Assembly: GCA_002803225.1 (NCBI GenBank)
Contig: NXFV01000340.1
Location: forward strand, 1-46,058
Direction of reading: 5' to 3'
DNA length: 46,058 nucleotides
From: Gamarada debralockiae
Lineage: Eukaryota > Ascomycota > Leotiomycetes > Helotiales > Hyphodiscaceae
The position numbers were made by a program, and so were the translations under genes. The notes under the pieces are model-generated. The model ran no database searches and was not told the origin of the DNA. It worked only from the letters and a program-made list of their open reading frames with translations. Below, in pieces: positions 10,964 to 23,959 of the stretch (position 1 is its first letter; the number at the start of each line of letters is the position of its first letter).

Positions 10964-11807
10964 ATTTAACCTTTCCTCTCTCTTTTCTATCACTTGATAA
11001 ATTCAAAGAAGACTTGAAGGGGAGGAAGTTGGATATGGGCACGTTTTATATTTTGTTGAAGAAAGAAGGAGGTTTGGCCGCCAATTACGTTATCGTGGTC
11101 CACAAAGGGCGTGAGTGATAAGCTCCACAGCGTTAAGAGCGGCCTCCCACTTTTGAGGACTTTTACCAAAAGGGATTCTGGATCCGACAAGGCTGACTAT
11201 TTGTGTGTAATGTCATGTGTCATTGCATTCACATTGTGTATGACCTGGAAAACGTTCAATGGGAAGCATCAGTACGAATTATCTAAGTCGGAGGGCTGAG
11301 GAGCCCCGACTCGTCTAGCACTGGCCGAGGCTTCTTAGATGGAAGGGAACTCCTGAATCCTTGGCATCTCCCGAGGCTGATTCTGTTTGGGGAAAATAGG
11401 TGTTGTAGCAAATCAAGATGGCCAGGCAAGTCAAAAGAAAATCTTTATATTGCATTTACACCTCAATCGCCATATAGAAAACGAAGTCCCGTACTGTGAT
11501 CGGTACTTAGGGAAACAAGTACCGTATGACTTTGAATCAAAATATCAATCGCTAAGCCCCCCAGCGCCCTTGGATTGATCGAAATGACGAATATGAGAAG
11601 TGTTCCATCTGCTGAAGTGTTAATTCCCTCCCTCTCCTCTCTTTCCTTCTATTCAATTTCCTCGTTGAACCTCTGCTGCACACAACACCGCAACGCTACA
11701 CAAATACACCTCTGTATGCTTCAATGGCTGCTTTCGAAGGGGAGGCGGGCCAGATGCTCTAAATGCGACGGAAGGAGATGCTGAAACAAAACTGCTGCCG
11801 GTGGGCG
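10964..11807. other. Intergenic region between agmatinase and CDC42
   Basis: No gene is recognised. It should contain the promoter of the agmatinase gene (near 10964-11100) and the 3' UTR of CDC42 (near 11650-11807), both on the minus strand. A GC-rich hairpin lies at 11287-11310. Confidence 0.4.
11287..11310. other. Short GC-rich hairpin
   Basis: GTCG-ga-GGGCT, loop GAGG, then AGCCC-CGAC form nine base pairs with a two-base bulge. It lies between the agmatinase start and the CDC42 stop. There is no poly-T tract and no known terminator role in fungi, so function is unknown. Confidence 0.5.
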
Positions 11808-12699
<892 letters not shown>

Positions 12700-13433
12700 T
12701 ATTCCTTTCAACTCGCCCTGAGACAGCTAACTCCTACTCGCGTTCGTTTCGCTGACAAAGAATTGGGATGGATGCTCTCTGTACGCGGCGACTCGGTCGC
12801 GAACGACTTGGAGGTATGACGTGGTGATGTCGGTGAGCTTGATCGGAGAATTGATTGTTGACTTGTTGGCACGAGTCCCTGGAGGAGCAAGGCGTTGCAC
12901 GCTTCTTTTGTCGATAAAGCTGGCCCTTTTTTCGGCTGGTTCGATTTCGCTTTCCACTACGGCTAATAAAATGCACGAGTGGAAGGACGAGCGAACAAGC
13001 TGATGAAGATTGGGACGACGAGAACGCGAGACTCCTCCTCCTAAATAGAGCAACTTTTACCTCCGAGATTGATGATGGATTAAAGTTTGGGGGGGATGTT
13101 GCAATGATGATGGGTAGGATGATGGCGTTTTTCAGGAGAACAGTGATGATCGTAGCAAGGATGAGAGGAAGTTTGATGGGGTTGGCGGGCGAGGGTTGTA
13201 AATATGCTCTACTGTTTAATCCGTTTTTGATTCGATCAGACAAATTGTGATTCAGTATTTCTTTGGCGTCGTGACTTCCAGGAAACTCGTGAAACGGCGA
13301 ATACGCTTTGTTCCTTGAAATTTCGACTGGTAATACTGGGGGAGATCAAATTGGCTGATCCACCAGCAGTAGTGCAAAGAGAGATTCTTGCGCGCAGAGG
13401 GATAGAAGGGCCCCGGATGTTATTGTTTTGCGC
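12700..13433 (-). promoter_or_regulatory. ATG-free upstream leader region of CDC42
   Basis: Reading the minus strand toward the CDC42 start at 12699, no ATG occurs across these 734 bases, while ATG is frequent on the opposite strand of the same stretch. This is what a long 5' UTR free of upstream start codons would look like. The transcript start is not known, so part of the stretch may be promoter. The divergent VMA22-like gene starts at 13755. Confidence 0.5.
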
Positions 13434-13754
13434 TCATGATTATTTTCCCTTGGGACACGATATTTGTTGAAATTGGGGGGCATTGTTTCCCAGCAGCATG
13501 GCTCGTATTAGAAGCCTGCAACATGATTCCCGAACCAGGGATCCTAGCTACACTCCTGGAAATTGATCCTCCACCCCAGCCACCAACGACGCGTCCAACT
13601 CGCGTGGCCCGCCTGGGGTACTGACAATCCAGAGCCACTGAAAAAGTAGTTATCCAATGTGACAAAGCTGCACCGAAAGATAAATACTTCACTATCACTT
13701 CGTCTGGCCACTATCACAGACATTCTCAAACAGAGCCATTCGAGTTGGTCCAAC

Positions 13755-14618
13755 ATGGCCCCGACGACTACAGCTGCGGGTCTTTCTGAAGAGATCGACC
13801 AGCTGCTTGAGCATTATCTGGAGCTTCTGGATCAATATACTACTTTGCGATCTCAACTATCTGTCTTGCAATCTTCTGTAAGTTCCCTCCAATTTCCGTG
13901 TAGTTTGGGCATAGATTGATGACGACAGGTCCATCAGCACATATCCCGAGCCAACTTCTCTGCCGAAAGAGGAATTCGCTATGGAGCCGACTTCTACGAT
14001 GCGCGTATGCAAGCAACACGAGTATGTCGTATCACCGTCCCAAGTTCGGATACTGCCACACCAGTAGCAGGAGGGCTACAGCAAGGCCATCATGCCGTAG
14101 GAGGACGGAGTTCGGATGATGTGGAACGAGACACAGCAGCAACGTCTACGAGGGCTAAAGGAGGACGTTTGGAGGGAAGCACGTCATCAACGACCGCGGG
14201 GCATGGCTCGGAGAAGGGGGAGGCGTTGAAGGAGAAGAGTGTCGACACAGCATGCTTTACGATATCAACGGCCCCCAATAACGGCCGGGAGGAGACGAAT
14301 GAGCCCTTATCCGGAGACGAAAACCGAGGCGAGGATGCCAAAGGCAACCTCGGTACAAAAGATCCTCTCCGCATGTTCGGGCTCCTGACTCCTTCCTCCC
14401 TGCGCCAGGCTCAATCCGAAAGTATCAAGTCTGTGGAGGACGTTATACCGAAACTTGTGTCTATTGATGCGAAGATGAAGGAGGTGGAGATACGAATCAG
14501 GAGGGCGCGAAAATGGAGGGCAAAGGCCGAAGCACAGCAGACGAAGGGGCTGTATGCCGAGAACAGAGGTGAACCGGGGCTTGAGCAAGCTCAGAAGAGA
14601 CAGGAGGTCATGGCTTGA
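13755..14618 (+). CDS. Vma22-like V-ATPase assembly factor
   Basis: Exons 13755-13877 and 13929-14618 (GT-AG intron of 51 bp, phase 0) give 270 residues. The N-terminal helix reads EEIDQLLEHYLELLDQYTTLRSQL and leads into the spliced block ISRANFSAERGIRYGADFYDARMQATR. The C-terminal part has DPLRMFGLLTPSSLRQAQ followed by a predicted coiled coil (KMKEVEIRIRRARKW). These three blocks are the conserved parts of fungal Vma22 (CCDC115 in animals), an ER factor for assembly of the membrane sector of the vacuolar proton ATPase. The middle, about residues 70-170, is low-complexity, rich in Ser, Thr, Gly and Glu, as usual in filamentous fungi. It is divergent from CDC42. The family call rests on recalled motif resemblance, not a search. 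Confidence 0.8.
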
Positions 14619-16781
14619 TGTGTTGGAAGACGGAAGCTCGAAAGGGATTGTGAGGCATATGTCAAGTGACTGAGAGGAGGCTGGGAGTCAATGAATTGTC
14701 CATAGGCATCACAAATGCGTAAACACAGTGAATGGCATGGCATCCCCTCGTCAACAGAAGACTCTCTCGTTCCTATAGAGAAAGGAACACCCTCGTCACT
14801 TATTTATCTCAACAACCTACTTCCACGTCGATAACCGGACACTGCGGACCCCTCCTTCCATGAAAGTTCTGACACCTGGTCCTTCGAAGTGATCACTCTA
14901 TATGTGGTCCAAGTAGGCACCAGGATGCGCAGTGACACCTGAGCTTGAAACCAGAAGGAAGGTCGTTGTCGACCATTATAATGTTGTCGATTCCAATCTC
15001 GCTATTGACAGTGTCTCTTTACTCTCATCCACAAATTCTTTCATCCTGCAAGCATGTGAATCACACACATACTGCACAAGAGCTTCATACTCCTAAATAT
15101 TCCTTGATTGGCCTCTTTCTACTTCCAAGCTTGAAGATGGGAAGAAGGTGTGCTTTCGTTGGGGTGGGGGGATGGGGGGTTGAGATACGAGGGCAAAGCG
15201 AGATACATGTCAGGTTGGTGGTCTTTATACTTAGTCGCTGATTGCTGAGTGTCATCAGCAATCAAGAAGTGGATCTTTTCAATTGGAGCCGTTCATATTC
15301 ACTCAACAATTGCAGCCAAAGCAACCAGCGAATCTCACTCTTCCGAGGACGTCTCCTCATGACCTCATGACTTATGACTTAACGTGTTCGAGCACGAAAT
15401 CTCAACAGTGCTCGGGAAGCAAGCATGCCAAACTACATGAAAACCGGATTTTATTTTTGTATATCTGTATCACACCCTACATTATTCCCACAGGCTGGTA
15501 TTTCCTCTTCTCTCTGTCTTCATGGATTACTGGTTTATTGGCGGGCGGCCGGTCAGTTGTCGACCCGTCTCCAGCGAACATATACTGAAGTACGTCAGAG
15601 CCCTGTTATAAGCAGCAGCTTTCTCATATCATAGCACTTGTTTGCAGTTACAATATATTCAGCACATGCAGAAATTCGAACTCGTCATTGCTCCGGGGCA
15701 TGAACGGACTGCAAAGAAGTAGCCATCTGCAGAGTTCACGGGAGAGAATGGGCTGCTAAATACGCGGCTCTGCTGAGGGTACTCCTAGGCAAGACAGAGA
15801 GTGAATGTAGTGCTTTGTTGATTGGTCTTTCATTATCAGTCACTCGGTTGTAGTGTGATTGGAGGGCAGGCTGTTGATCTCTCAATCACTCTCTTTCAGT
15901 CAGCCAGTGTCTCCAGCTTTGTGTTTGTTAGACTCTATCTGCATAAGTGGAAGTCCTATAACTTTTATTAACTTTCTGACAGCAAGGCTTGGGGGCTGAG
16001 GACTTTGGAAGATGCACGTGGCAGGATGGTGGTACAGCGGTAATGGATATTGTGCCGGATGCCGGATGCCGTGCCATGACAGCTAAGCCGGATGGAAGAT
16101 GTTATGCATCGAGACTGAAAGGATCTATTTGACAGCTTTTAGAGTAGTATTGAACACACAACTCAGGAACCAATTCACTATTTCATTCAAAAAGTTCCCT
16201 GAGTGTGGCCACAATCTACAGTGCCATTATTTCCTTCGTCTGTAAAGAAACCAAAGTCACTATACTTCGGACGCTGTTGATATGGCCGATTTGGAGAAAT
16301 GCTCTCTGGACATAGTGACAATGTGGTCATCCAGACTTGAAGCAGATGCATTTGCGAAGCACGCTTCAGAGGAGGACCCTGAAGTGCCCCCCAGCTGCTT
16401 GACTAATCGATTCTGAATGTTCAATCGCCAGCAGAATACCTGTCGACAAGGACAACAGTGCCTAGAACAAATTCATGCAGATTGGGATGAAAGGAGAAAG
16501 TTGAGTTACACAGAAGGGCCCTGATAGACATTGAGAGATGCACGTGGAAAGGTTGGGATCCATAGCTCATTACGTTGTAGCTCATATGCTGTACTTCATG
16601 CCATGTTGTGATCATAACTAAACCTCTTCCAAGCAATCATACATATACACAACATAGTACATCCACGCCCGCCTACTGCACGTCAGGCAAATACTCGCAG
16701 CAAATGCACAAACCAAACGCCAACCCCAAGCCATGCAACTACATTTCTTATCCGGGATCCGAAGAATTCGCCCCCAGCCTC
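14619..16781. other. Long intergenic region between VMA22-like gene and DNA ligase
   Basis: The 3' ends of the two flanking genes face each other here, yet the gap is over 2 kb. Only short frames are present, for example a 44-codon frame from 16281, with no motif. I see no tRNA, repeat family or transposon remnant I can support. A short direct repeat of GCCGGAT occurs near 16050. An unrecognised non-coding transcript cannot be excluded. Confidence 0.4.
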
Positions 16782-19743
16782 TCAATACTCGAAATCATCA
16801 TCCACAGCAGGACCCTTGCTTTTCGTAACACTCTCCTGCTTCCTATACATCTCCGCAACTTGTCGTCCCGTCGTCGCCATATCTGGCTTCTTATCCTCGC
16901 GGACTTTCACAAAGCGCGGGAAACGCAAACTAATGCCCTTCTCGCCACTTGGATCGACGCCCTCTCCACATCCCGCCTTATATCTCGGGCTCAGCGTCAA
17001 ATCCGCAGTCTTAACTTCCCAAACATATTTTGGCTCAAACCACACGTCGGGCTGATGTTGATTGCCTGAGCTGTGGGAGTAAAAGGGCTTAGGGCGATCG
17101 ATGACGATGGACGAGAGTTGCGAATGGAGTTCTTCTAGAACGGCTTCCGAGAACCCTGTTCCGATGTTGCAGACAGTTTCGTAGGTGTCGGAGGCGCTGT
17201 TGTAGCAAGCAAGCAGGAAGGCGCCGTACACGGAAGTACGTTTGCCTCTGCCGTAATAGGCGCCGAGGACTACGAGGTCGAGAGAGTCGCCTATGCCTGA
17301 CAGATAATCTTTCTTGATCTGGAAGCCAAAGCATTAGTGTTGTGCAAGTAAAGGAGAGATAATGCAATGCAATATACCTTAAGCCAGTTTCGACTGCGCT
17401 TGCTGGGCTCGTAACCACTTTCGGATCCGTCAAGCATCTTGACCATGAGACCTTCGCAGGAGGCCTTGACGGATTCGTCGAGGAAGTGCTGGATTTCGTC
17501 GATTTCTTGCCCGTTCATGCTTGTTGCGAAACCGAACTCGCCTTCGATGGGGATGAAGGCGCTGTGTAGAAGCTCACGTCGCTCTCGGAGGGACTTCTCG
17601 ACTACTGCTTCGCCGTTCAGGAATAGGAGATCGAATGCAAACACACAGACTTTGACTTTCACGTCTTCGATCTTGACGTCCTTCTTCTTTCGAGTCATGA
17701 GCTGTTGGAAGGGGAGGACTTTCTTCTCCACGGTATCCCAACCGACACTCTCGCAGTCAAGAACGAAGCTCTTAGTGTCGGGCTTCACCCACGTGTTCAA
17801 CTTGGCCAAGATGTCGGGGTACTTCTTCGAGAGGTCTTCCGAATTTCGAGAGAAGATTGCTGCAAGTCCACCTGTCGCTGTCTTCGTCGCAGCCGGAACA
17901 GCACCACGATATTGCTGAGGAGAATCCTTCGCCACGTAATGGATCTGTGCTCGTTCTCCATCATACTTATACTCGCAAGTAAAGGTCTGACCTTCGAAAC
18001 GATCGAGGACCTCCGTGATAGCCTTGGTAGGTTTCGCCAACATAGGCTTCAGAGGCACACCAGGCTGAAGCTTGCAATTATCCTTAAGATTCATAATGCC
18101 GTGCTCTATCATTGCTGGGATGATCACATCATAGCTTGGAAGGTTGCTATGAAGGAGATTAGCATATGACTACCTTAATGAACTTGCGACGTTACCTGTA
18201 AACAGCCTTCAATATTGACTCGCCGTTGGCAAGTTGCTCCGTGGTTGGCACTTTTCCAGGATCTTTTGCTTCGATCTCGTGACATACCATTGCTTGAGCC
18301 AGGGCAACCAGAACACTTTTCTCCGCCAGTCCCAGACGAAGCTTTCCCTCGAGGAATCGAACGACGTACTTGGCTTCACTGGGGCCACCCTTGTCCTTAG
18401 TGATGTCAACCTTTCCACTTGTATGCCCGTCTGCAGCTGAAAGCAACTTCTTGATTCCATCCACCTTTCTTCCCTGAGCTCCATTGCCTGTGACGGTAGC
18501 GATATCCATAAGACCCTTATGAACACCCCTGACAGTAAGAGGCTTTGGTTTGAACATTGTAGGTTGATTTGCCCTGCTCTTGACAGCAACTAGGCCGAGA
18601 TCGCCAATTTCCTTTTGGTCTTGCTTGATGACTGCTAAGCTGCGTCCAGTTGACTCGCCAATCGCTTTCATGATCAAAGACTCGCCGATTCCCAGTTCAA
18701 TTCCAGCATAATCTGCTGCAAGCTTGTTGATCATGAGTAAAACGGTCGGGAGTAGGTCATCGGGGGTGAGTCGAAGAACTTGTCGAAGGAATAAAGAGCA
18801 GTGGGCTATAATAACCAATCTTTTCGTAGTCATTTCGATCAGCGAGAAGGTCGTGCACAGTGCTGCGTACGGTACTGGCTCTCCTGGTTTCCAATCGGGA
18901 TATGGGTCCTTGGCCTTTGACTTCAGCGTTGTCTGGATCTTCTCACGGGCTTTGGCAGCAACCTCTGGCTTCTCATCTTCATCATCATCCTCTTCTTCGT
19001 CCTCCTCCACACCTTCCTCAACCTCAGAAGAGGATGCAGATGCATTTGAATCTCTCCGCTTTGCCGCCTTCGACTTAGCGCTAACTTCCATGACATCGTC
19101 ATCATCCTCTTCTTCCTTCTTCGCCTTCTTGGGCGGCGGTGGCATGCTCTTGGATTTCTTGGATAGTTCGGCATTGCCAGCAGTCTTTGATTTGGAGGAA
19201 GGAGGCTTCACTTCCTCTGTCTCGGCCCTGCCATTACGGCGAGGTCGTTTGAGGACAGGTTCGTCATCCTCATCCTCTTCTTCTTCTTCTTGTTTGACTT
19301 TTGATTTCTCGGATTTGGTAGATGTGGTATGAGGAGGAGATCTAGATCGTTTCTTCGTATCTGCAGAAGGTCAGTCAGCACTCACGCCACAAGTTATCTA
19401 ATACCCACGTACCCTTCTCATGCTTCACGTGCTCTTTCGTGTCAATATCCTCTTTCTTTTCAACCTTTGGCTTGACTTCTGTCTCCGATTCTTCATCCTT
19501 CACATCAACGTCTTCATTCTCCTTGCTTGAACTTGAGCTGGGAGGATCCTTCGCTGTTGCCTTGGAAGAGAAAGAAAGCTTCGATTGCTTCGCGGGTGGC
19601 TTCGTGCCATTTGGCTGGCCAAAGAACTTGCTGTTCAAGACCGCAAACATCAGTATACCTTTTAGAAAGAAGAAGAAAGCAACGCACCCTAAGGTGGTCT
19701 GGGAGTCTTTAACGTACCCCAAAGTAGCTTGCTTGGGAGGCAT
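16782..19743 (-). CDS. CDC9: ATP-dependent DNA ligase I (replicative)
   Basis: Minus-strand exons 19743-19718, 19630-19413, 19360-18196, 18146-17378 and 17318-16782 give 904 residues; all introns are GT-AG and in phase. The N-terminus carries a PCNA-interaction motif QATLGKFF at residues 5-12. An acidic, Lys-rich linker follows to about residue 230. Then the DNA-binding domain (VLRLTPDDLLP, GIGESLIMKAIGESTGRSL, KYVVRFLEGKLRLGLAEKSV) and the adenylation domain with the catalytic Lys530 in KYDGERAQ. Further motifs are DCESVGWD, RSRNWLKIKKDYL and LGAYYGRGKRTS. The C-terminal OB domain holds SLRFPRFVKVREDKKP. The enzyme seals Okazaki fragments and repair nicks in the nucleus. A second donor 30 bases downstream in the first intron (exon end 19688) would give a 914-residue form, also with a PIP box. 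The gene is divergent from the AsnRS gene. Confidence 0.97.
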
Positions 19744-20236
19744 TTTGAACAACGGATTGACAATTGATCTCCTTATTGCGCCAAATGCGGTGAACAGGAG
19801 CTTTCGAGAAGCCACAATGATCAAGTCTGCTCTGAATCGTAAATCGGGCCGTCGCGATAGTGAAAATCGTGGAATGAAGGTTGTTGCCTCCCAAGAAAAG
19901 ATCAATGATGTTGGGATTCGGAGATTCCTGATGAAAGACCCTAAGGAAAGGCAAAGATTTTGAATCAAGAGTCCATTTATTCGCAGAACCAAAGTAAACG
20001 TAAAGATCTCGAGAAGTTAGAGATGATCGAAAGTCAGCTGCGTAACTCAAGTCGCGTCTTGTTGGATTCGCGTCGGCTCGTGTTAATTATTTGGCAAAAA
20101 TCAAGCCGAAAGTGAATTCCACCTGCATGACTCAAGCCAGGCGGTGTGAGTCTTCAGGCTCGAATAAATAACCCCCACCAAGCCTCAATTTCCTAAAAAG
20201 TTCAGCGATCAATTGAGACCAAAAGCACGCGACAAC
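19744..20236. promoter_or_regulatory. Bidirectional promoter between DNA ligase I and AsnRS
   Basis: The two genes start 493 bases apart on opposite strands, so this stretch should carry both promoters and both 5' UTRs. I cannot point to a definite TATA box or transcription-factor site. Confidence 0.55.
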
Positions 20237-22056
20237 ATGGCTGCAGTCCACGGTCTGGCAGAAGATCTCGCAAAACGACCCAAGATGGATACAATTTACG
20301 TTGATACAGATACAGGGGCAGACGACGAGTCTGCAACTGGGGCAGAAAGCAAACCATACAAGTCTCTGGCGTACGCCTACATACAACACGGTGGCAGTGA
20401 GGGGAAAACATACCAATCGCGCGCCTCCGAGACTGGTCCAGTCAGCGCAGATGGAGACTCATCAGAACGATTAGTCTGGAAAGAGCCTGCGAAGAGTGCG
20501 ATCAAGAAGGCTCAAGGCGCACTGGATGCACACAAGAAGAAGCTGTTGAAGCAGCAACAAGCCGCAAGTCAGGAGGAAGAGAAGGAGAAATTACGCCTCA
20601 AGAACTTGGAAGACGCGAAGAAGATCGTCTTGAAGGAGGACCCCTCTCTACCAAAGGCCGTCAAGATTACAATTGGTCACAAGAACGTCGAATTGGGCGA
20701 GGGAGATGTCAAGGGGACTCGAGTCAAGGTTTCAGGTAGGATACACAGACTACGACAACAAAAACAAGCAACTTTCCTTACACTGGTCGATGGATACGGG
20801 CATCTCCAATGCGTGCTCTCTGGTGACCTTACGAAGACCTACGATGCGCTCACCTTTGCTCAAGGTACCTCTCTGACTCTCTTTGGTGAGATGAAGAAGG
20901 TTCTTGCTGGTCAACAAGCTCCAGACAACCGCGAGTTGCACGTCGACTACTACAAGGTGATTGGAACTTCGCCATCGGATGTAGATGCTATCACCAACAG
21001 AGTCTCTGCCCAGCAGGACGCATGGGAATCTGCTATGCTGGACAACCGCCATCTTGTCCTCCGAGGAGACACCGCTTCGTCTGTCATGAAAGTCCGGTCT
21101 GCGGTCGAATGGGCCTTTGCCAAGGCATACAAAGAGATGGCTTTCACCAAGATCAGTCCCCCAGCCTTCGTGCAAACACAAGTCGAGGGCGGCTCTACTC
21201 TTTTCGAGCTGGATTACTATGGCGAGAAGACATATCTGACCCAATCGTCTCAACTGTACCTCGAAACCGGTATTCCTAGTCTGGGCAACGTCTACTGTAT
21301 CGAGAAGTCTTTCCGTGCTGAGAAATCGCTGACCCGTCGACATCTGTCCGAATATACCCATGTCGAAGCCGAACTGGATTTCATCGACTTCGATGATCTT
21401 CTGGACCACTTGGAAGAGATCATCAGCAAGGTCATCACCACAATTATGGACGATGAGGAGATCGCTGGTTACATCAAAGAGCTCAACCCTGAATTCAAGG
21501 CCCCGACCAGACCATTCAAACGAATGCGTTATTCCGATGCGATTGACTGGTTGAACGCCCAGGATCCTCCCATCCTCAACGAAGAGGGCAAGCCTCACGT
21601 GTTCGGTGATGATATCGCTGAAGCTGCGGAACGCAAAATGACTGATATCATCAATTTGCCAATTCTTCTCACCCACTTCCCGGTCGAGATCAAGGCGTTC
21701 TACATGAAGAAGGATGAGGCTGATCGGAGAGTTACCGAGAGTGTTGATGTTCTCATGCCTGGTGTTGGTGAGATTGTTGGAGGCTCGATGAGAATGGAAG
21801 GTTATGAGGAATTGATGGAGGCGTATAAGCGAGAAGGCATTTCACCAAAGGAGTACTACTGGTACACCGAGCAGCGAAAGTAAGTCTTCCTAACCTTTTT
21901 TTATGAACTCAATTGCTAACGAAGTCCAGATACGGCACATCACCACACGGTGGATATGGATTGGGACTTGAGCGATTCATCGCATGGATCTGCAAACAAC
22001 ACTCTGTTCGCACCTGTTGTCTGTACCCCAGATTCATGGGTCGCTGCAAGCCTTGA
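20237..22056 (+). CDS. Cytosolic asparaginyl-tRNA synthetase
   Basis: Exons 20237-21879 and 21930-22056 (50-bp intron, phase 2) give 589 residues. The ATG at 20237 is the first in frame; an upstream in-frame TTG is not needed. After an N-terminal extension with a Lys/Gln/Glu-rich coiled segment (about 85-135), the anticodon-binding OB fold reads VKVSGRIHRLRQQKQATFL and LVDGYGHLQCVLSG. The class II core has motif 2 (FRAEKSLTRRHLSEYTHVEAE) and motif 3 in the second exon (GGYGLGLERFIAWI), and the usual fungal end CCLYPRFMGRCKP. FRAEKS..RHLSEYTHVEAE is the AsnRS form, unlike AspRS. It charges tRNA-Asn with asparagine in the cytosol. No mitochondrial targeting sequence is evident. Without splicing the frame stops at 21883 before motif 3. 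Confidence 0.96.
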
Positions 22057-23170
22057 GCTTTGGTTATCGTTAACCCTGTAACTCGTCGAGAGACATCCTA
22101 TAGATTTTGCGAGGTAGCGTTACGAGAGAAGAGATAATATCCTGGAATTGCCTTTCTGTTCGTCGTATAATCGCTCACACTGTATGATGGTAGAATTGCT
22201 TGCTGGGATGAGATAAGACGATTGCCAGAAAGAAAGACAGATTCCCCAGAATAACTCCATGGTTGAATGTGCTGCATTTAGTGAACGATCTTCCTGAATC
22301 TTGATAGCCAACAATTAATTGAGGCGATTTATGAAGCGCCGTAGCCAATGGCATAGCGGCATGAATATAGTCCAGGATAAGGTGGGACAATCCGCGCAGC
22401 GTTTCAAGTATTAAAAGCTTAAAATGGAGCAACGTCACGTGTCATCAGAAAAAGGGGCTTCCTTGTAACACTGCTTGAGACATATCTGGAATCCACCTCA
22501 CGAGAAATGGTGGTACAGATGAACGCCATCATCCGCACAAACCGTGCCCAGACATCGGGGTCGTAGTGAAACAGGCTGCAGGTGTCATCTGTTCACAGTG
22601 CCTCAAGCACGAGATGTATTGACGCTATGTCACGTCCAAAACGTGTCATGGGAGTTTGAAACTTGTTCCCTTATTTGCTTGGTGATATGCTCAAGGTCTT
22701 AATCTAAATTCGGTAGAGGGGGTGAGTGGGGTTCAAAGCTTTCGATAGAGATAGGGGCAGTGATTTGATCTTTGATTAGCATATGATTTTCGCCGTAGAA
22801 ATAAAAGAGATAGGTATCTCAAATCGAGTCAAATTCAATATTCCTATGACTTCAGACTGCATGACACTCCCTACCCCTCGAGCAGGTTTAGCGAGGAACT
22901 CTCTTGGTGAGAGGGAGATGTCTCTAACGTTGACGTTGTCTCATTACTTCGGATGATACCGTAGTTCTTCTGGAAGTTCCTTCGCAATTGACATTCCGTC
23001 TTGTCCACCACTGTGCATGACACTTTTCAACCTATGCATCGCCAATAGTCGCAAGAGCAGTATCTGAAGATATGGTTTGTTAGAATTAAGCCTCACAAAT
23101 TAACAAAATAGATTCTGATGTGAGGTTGGATCTTCCTTTAACCCATTCTTGAGCTTTCTGATTGGTCATG
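22057..23170. other. Intergenic region upstream of the NRD1-like gene
   Basis: This holds the AsnRS 3' UTR and the likely promoter of the RNA-binding protein gene. Only short frames without motifs are seen on either strand. Confidence 0.4.
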
Positions 23171-23959
23171 TTCCTATTTTAAACGTTCCCTCTCGCCAAA
23201 GTGGTCTCCCATCAACCCCTGGCCGTCACTATACGCCATCGGGCTTAGTGAAATTAACGACCCTTTTTGGGACACTCCCTTTCTCTTCGTCCCATCATAT
23301 TGCCTCTTCAAATTCTAAACTTTCTCCTTCCTGAATCTTTTTTACTTTCAACCTCCTCTTTTTTGGTTCTCAAAAACCAGTATCACTCTCTTTAACCCGC
23401 TCGATCTTCTTCGCTGCCTTTCCCTTTATTCATTCTACCAGATCCCCTTTTCTATTATCTTTTAACTGGACCTAAGACACTCACTACCAACCTACACAGT
23501 CCTCCTTTTATTCTTTGTTCAACAACCAAATCTTCCACTTTCAGCCATTCCAAAAGAGCTACTGTGCATCGACCAGATCCTTCGAATCTTGGAACAATAC
23601 ATTCACTGTCCTCGAGTCGCTCCCCTGATCTGTCGCAGATAATACCTCCTTCGATTTCGACACTTGTATACATATTATCCTTAATTTATACAAGACTTGT
23701 GTTTATACATCAAACATTCTTCAACCCCGCCCACCACGAAATAATCGATACTCTTCGAATACTGCGGCCGTCTTACCTACGAGTCATACATTCGTCCTCG
23801 CATTCAATTGCCCTACCTTCAACTAGTCAATTGAGCGACTTGTATTTCAATACCTATCTACAACTTCGTGCCTCAATCGGGCACCTTTAATCCTTCAAAA
23901 CGGCTGTTCTATCATCATTAGTGCGGGACAGCTTTGTCCTGCCACCGCATCTTCTCGGG
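23171..23959 (+). promoter_or_regulatory. Pyrimidine-rich, ATG-free leader of the NRD1-like gene
   Basis: The 789 bases before the start codon at 23960 contain no ATG on the sense strand. They are rich in C and T, with runs such as CTTCTTCGCTGCCTTTCCC. This fits a long 5' UTR through which ribosomes scan without meeting an upstream start, and it supports 23960 as the true start. The transcription start and possible leader introns are unknown. Confidence 0.6.

Noticed and set aside
12734..13243. Minus-strand frame of 169 codons upstream of CDC42
   Set aside because: It begins at a TTG, has no ATG anywhere, and lies in the ATG-free leader region; composition is low-complexity. Judged a chance opening.
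16281..16415. 44-codon plus-strand frame starting MADLEKCSLD
   Set aside because: Too short, no family, and no evidence of splicing or conservation.
20750..21676. Minus-strand frame of 308 codons opposite AsnRS
   Set aside because: It is antisense to the strongly conserved synthetase exon and has no recognisable motif, so it is a shadow frame.
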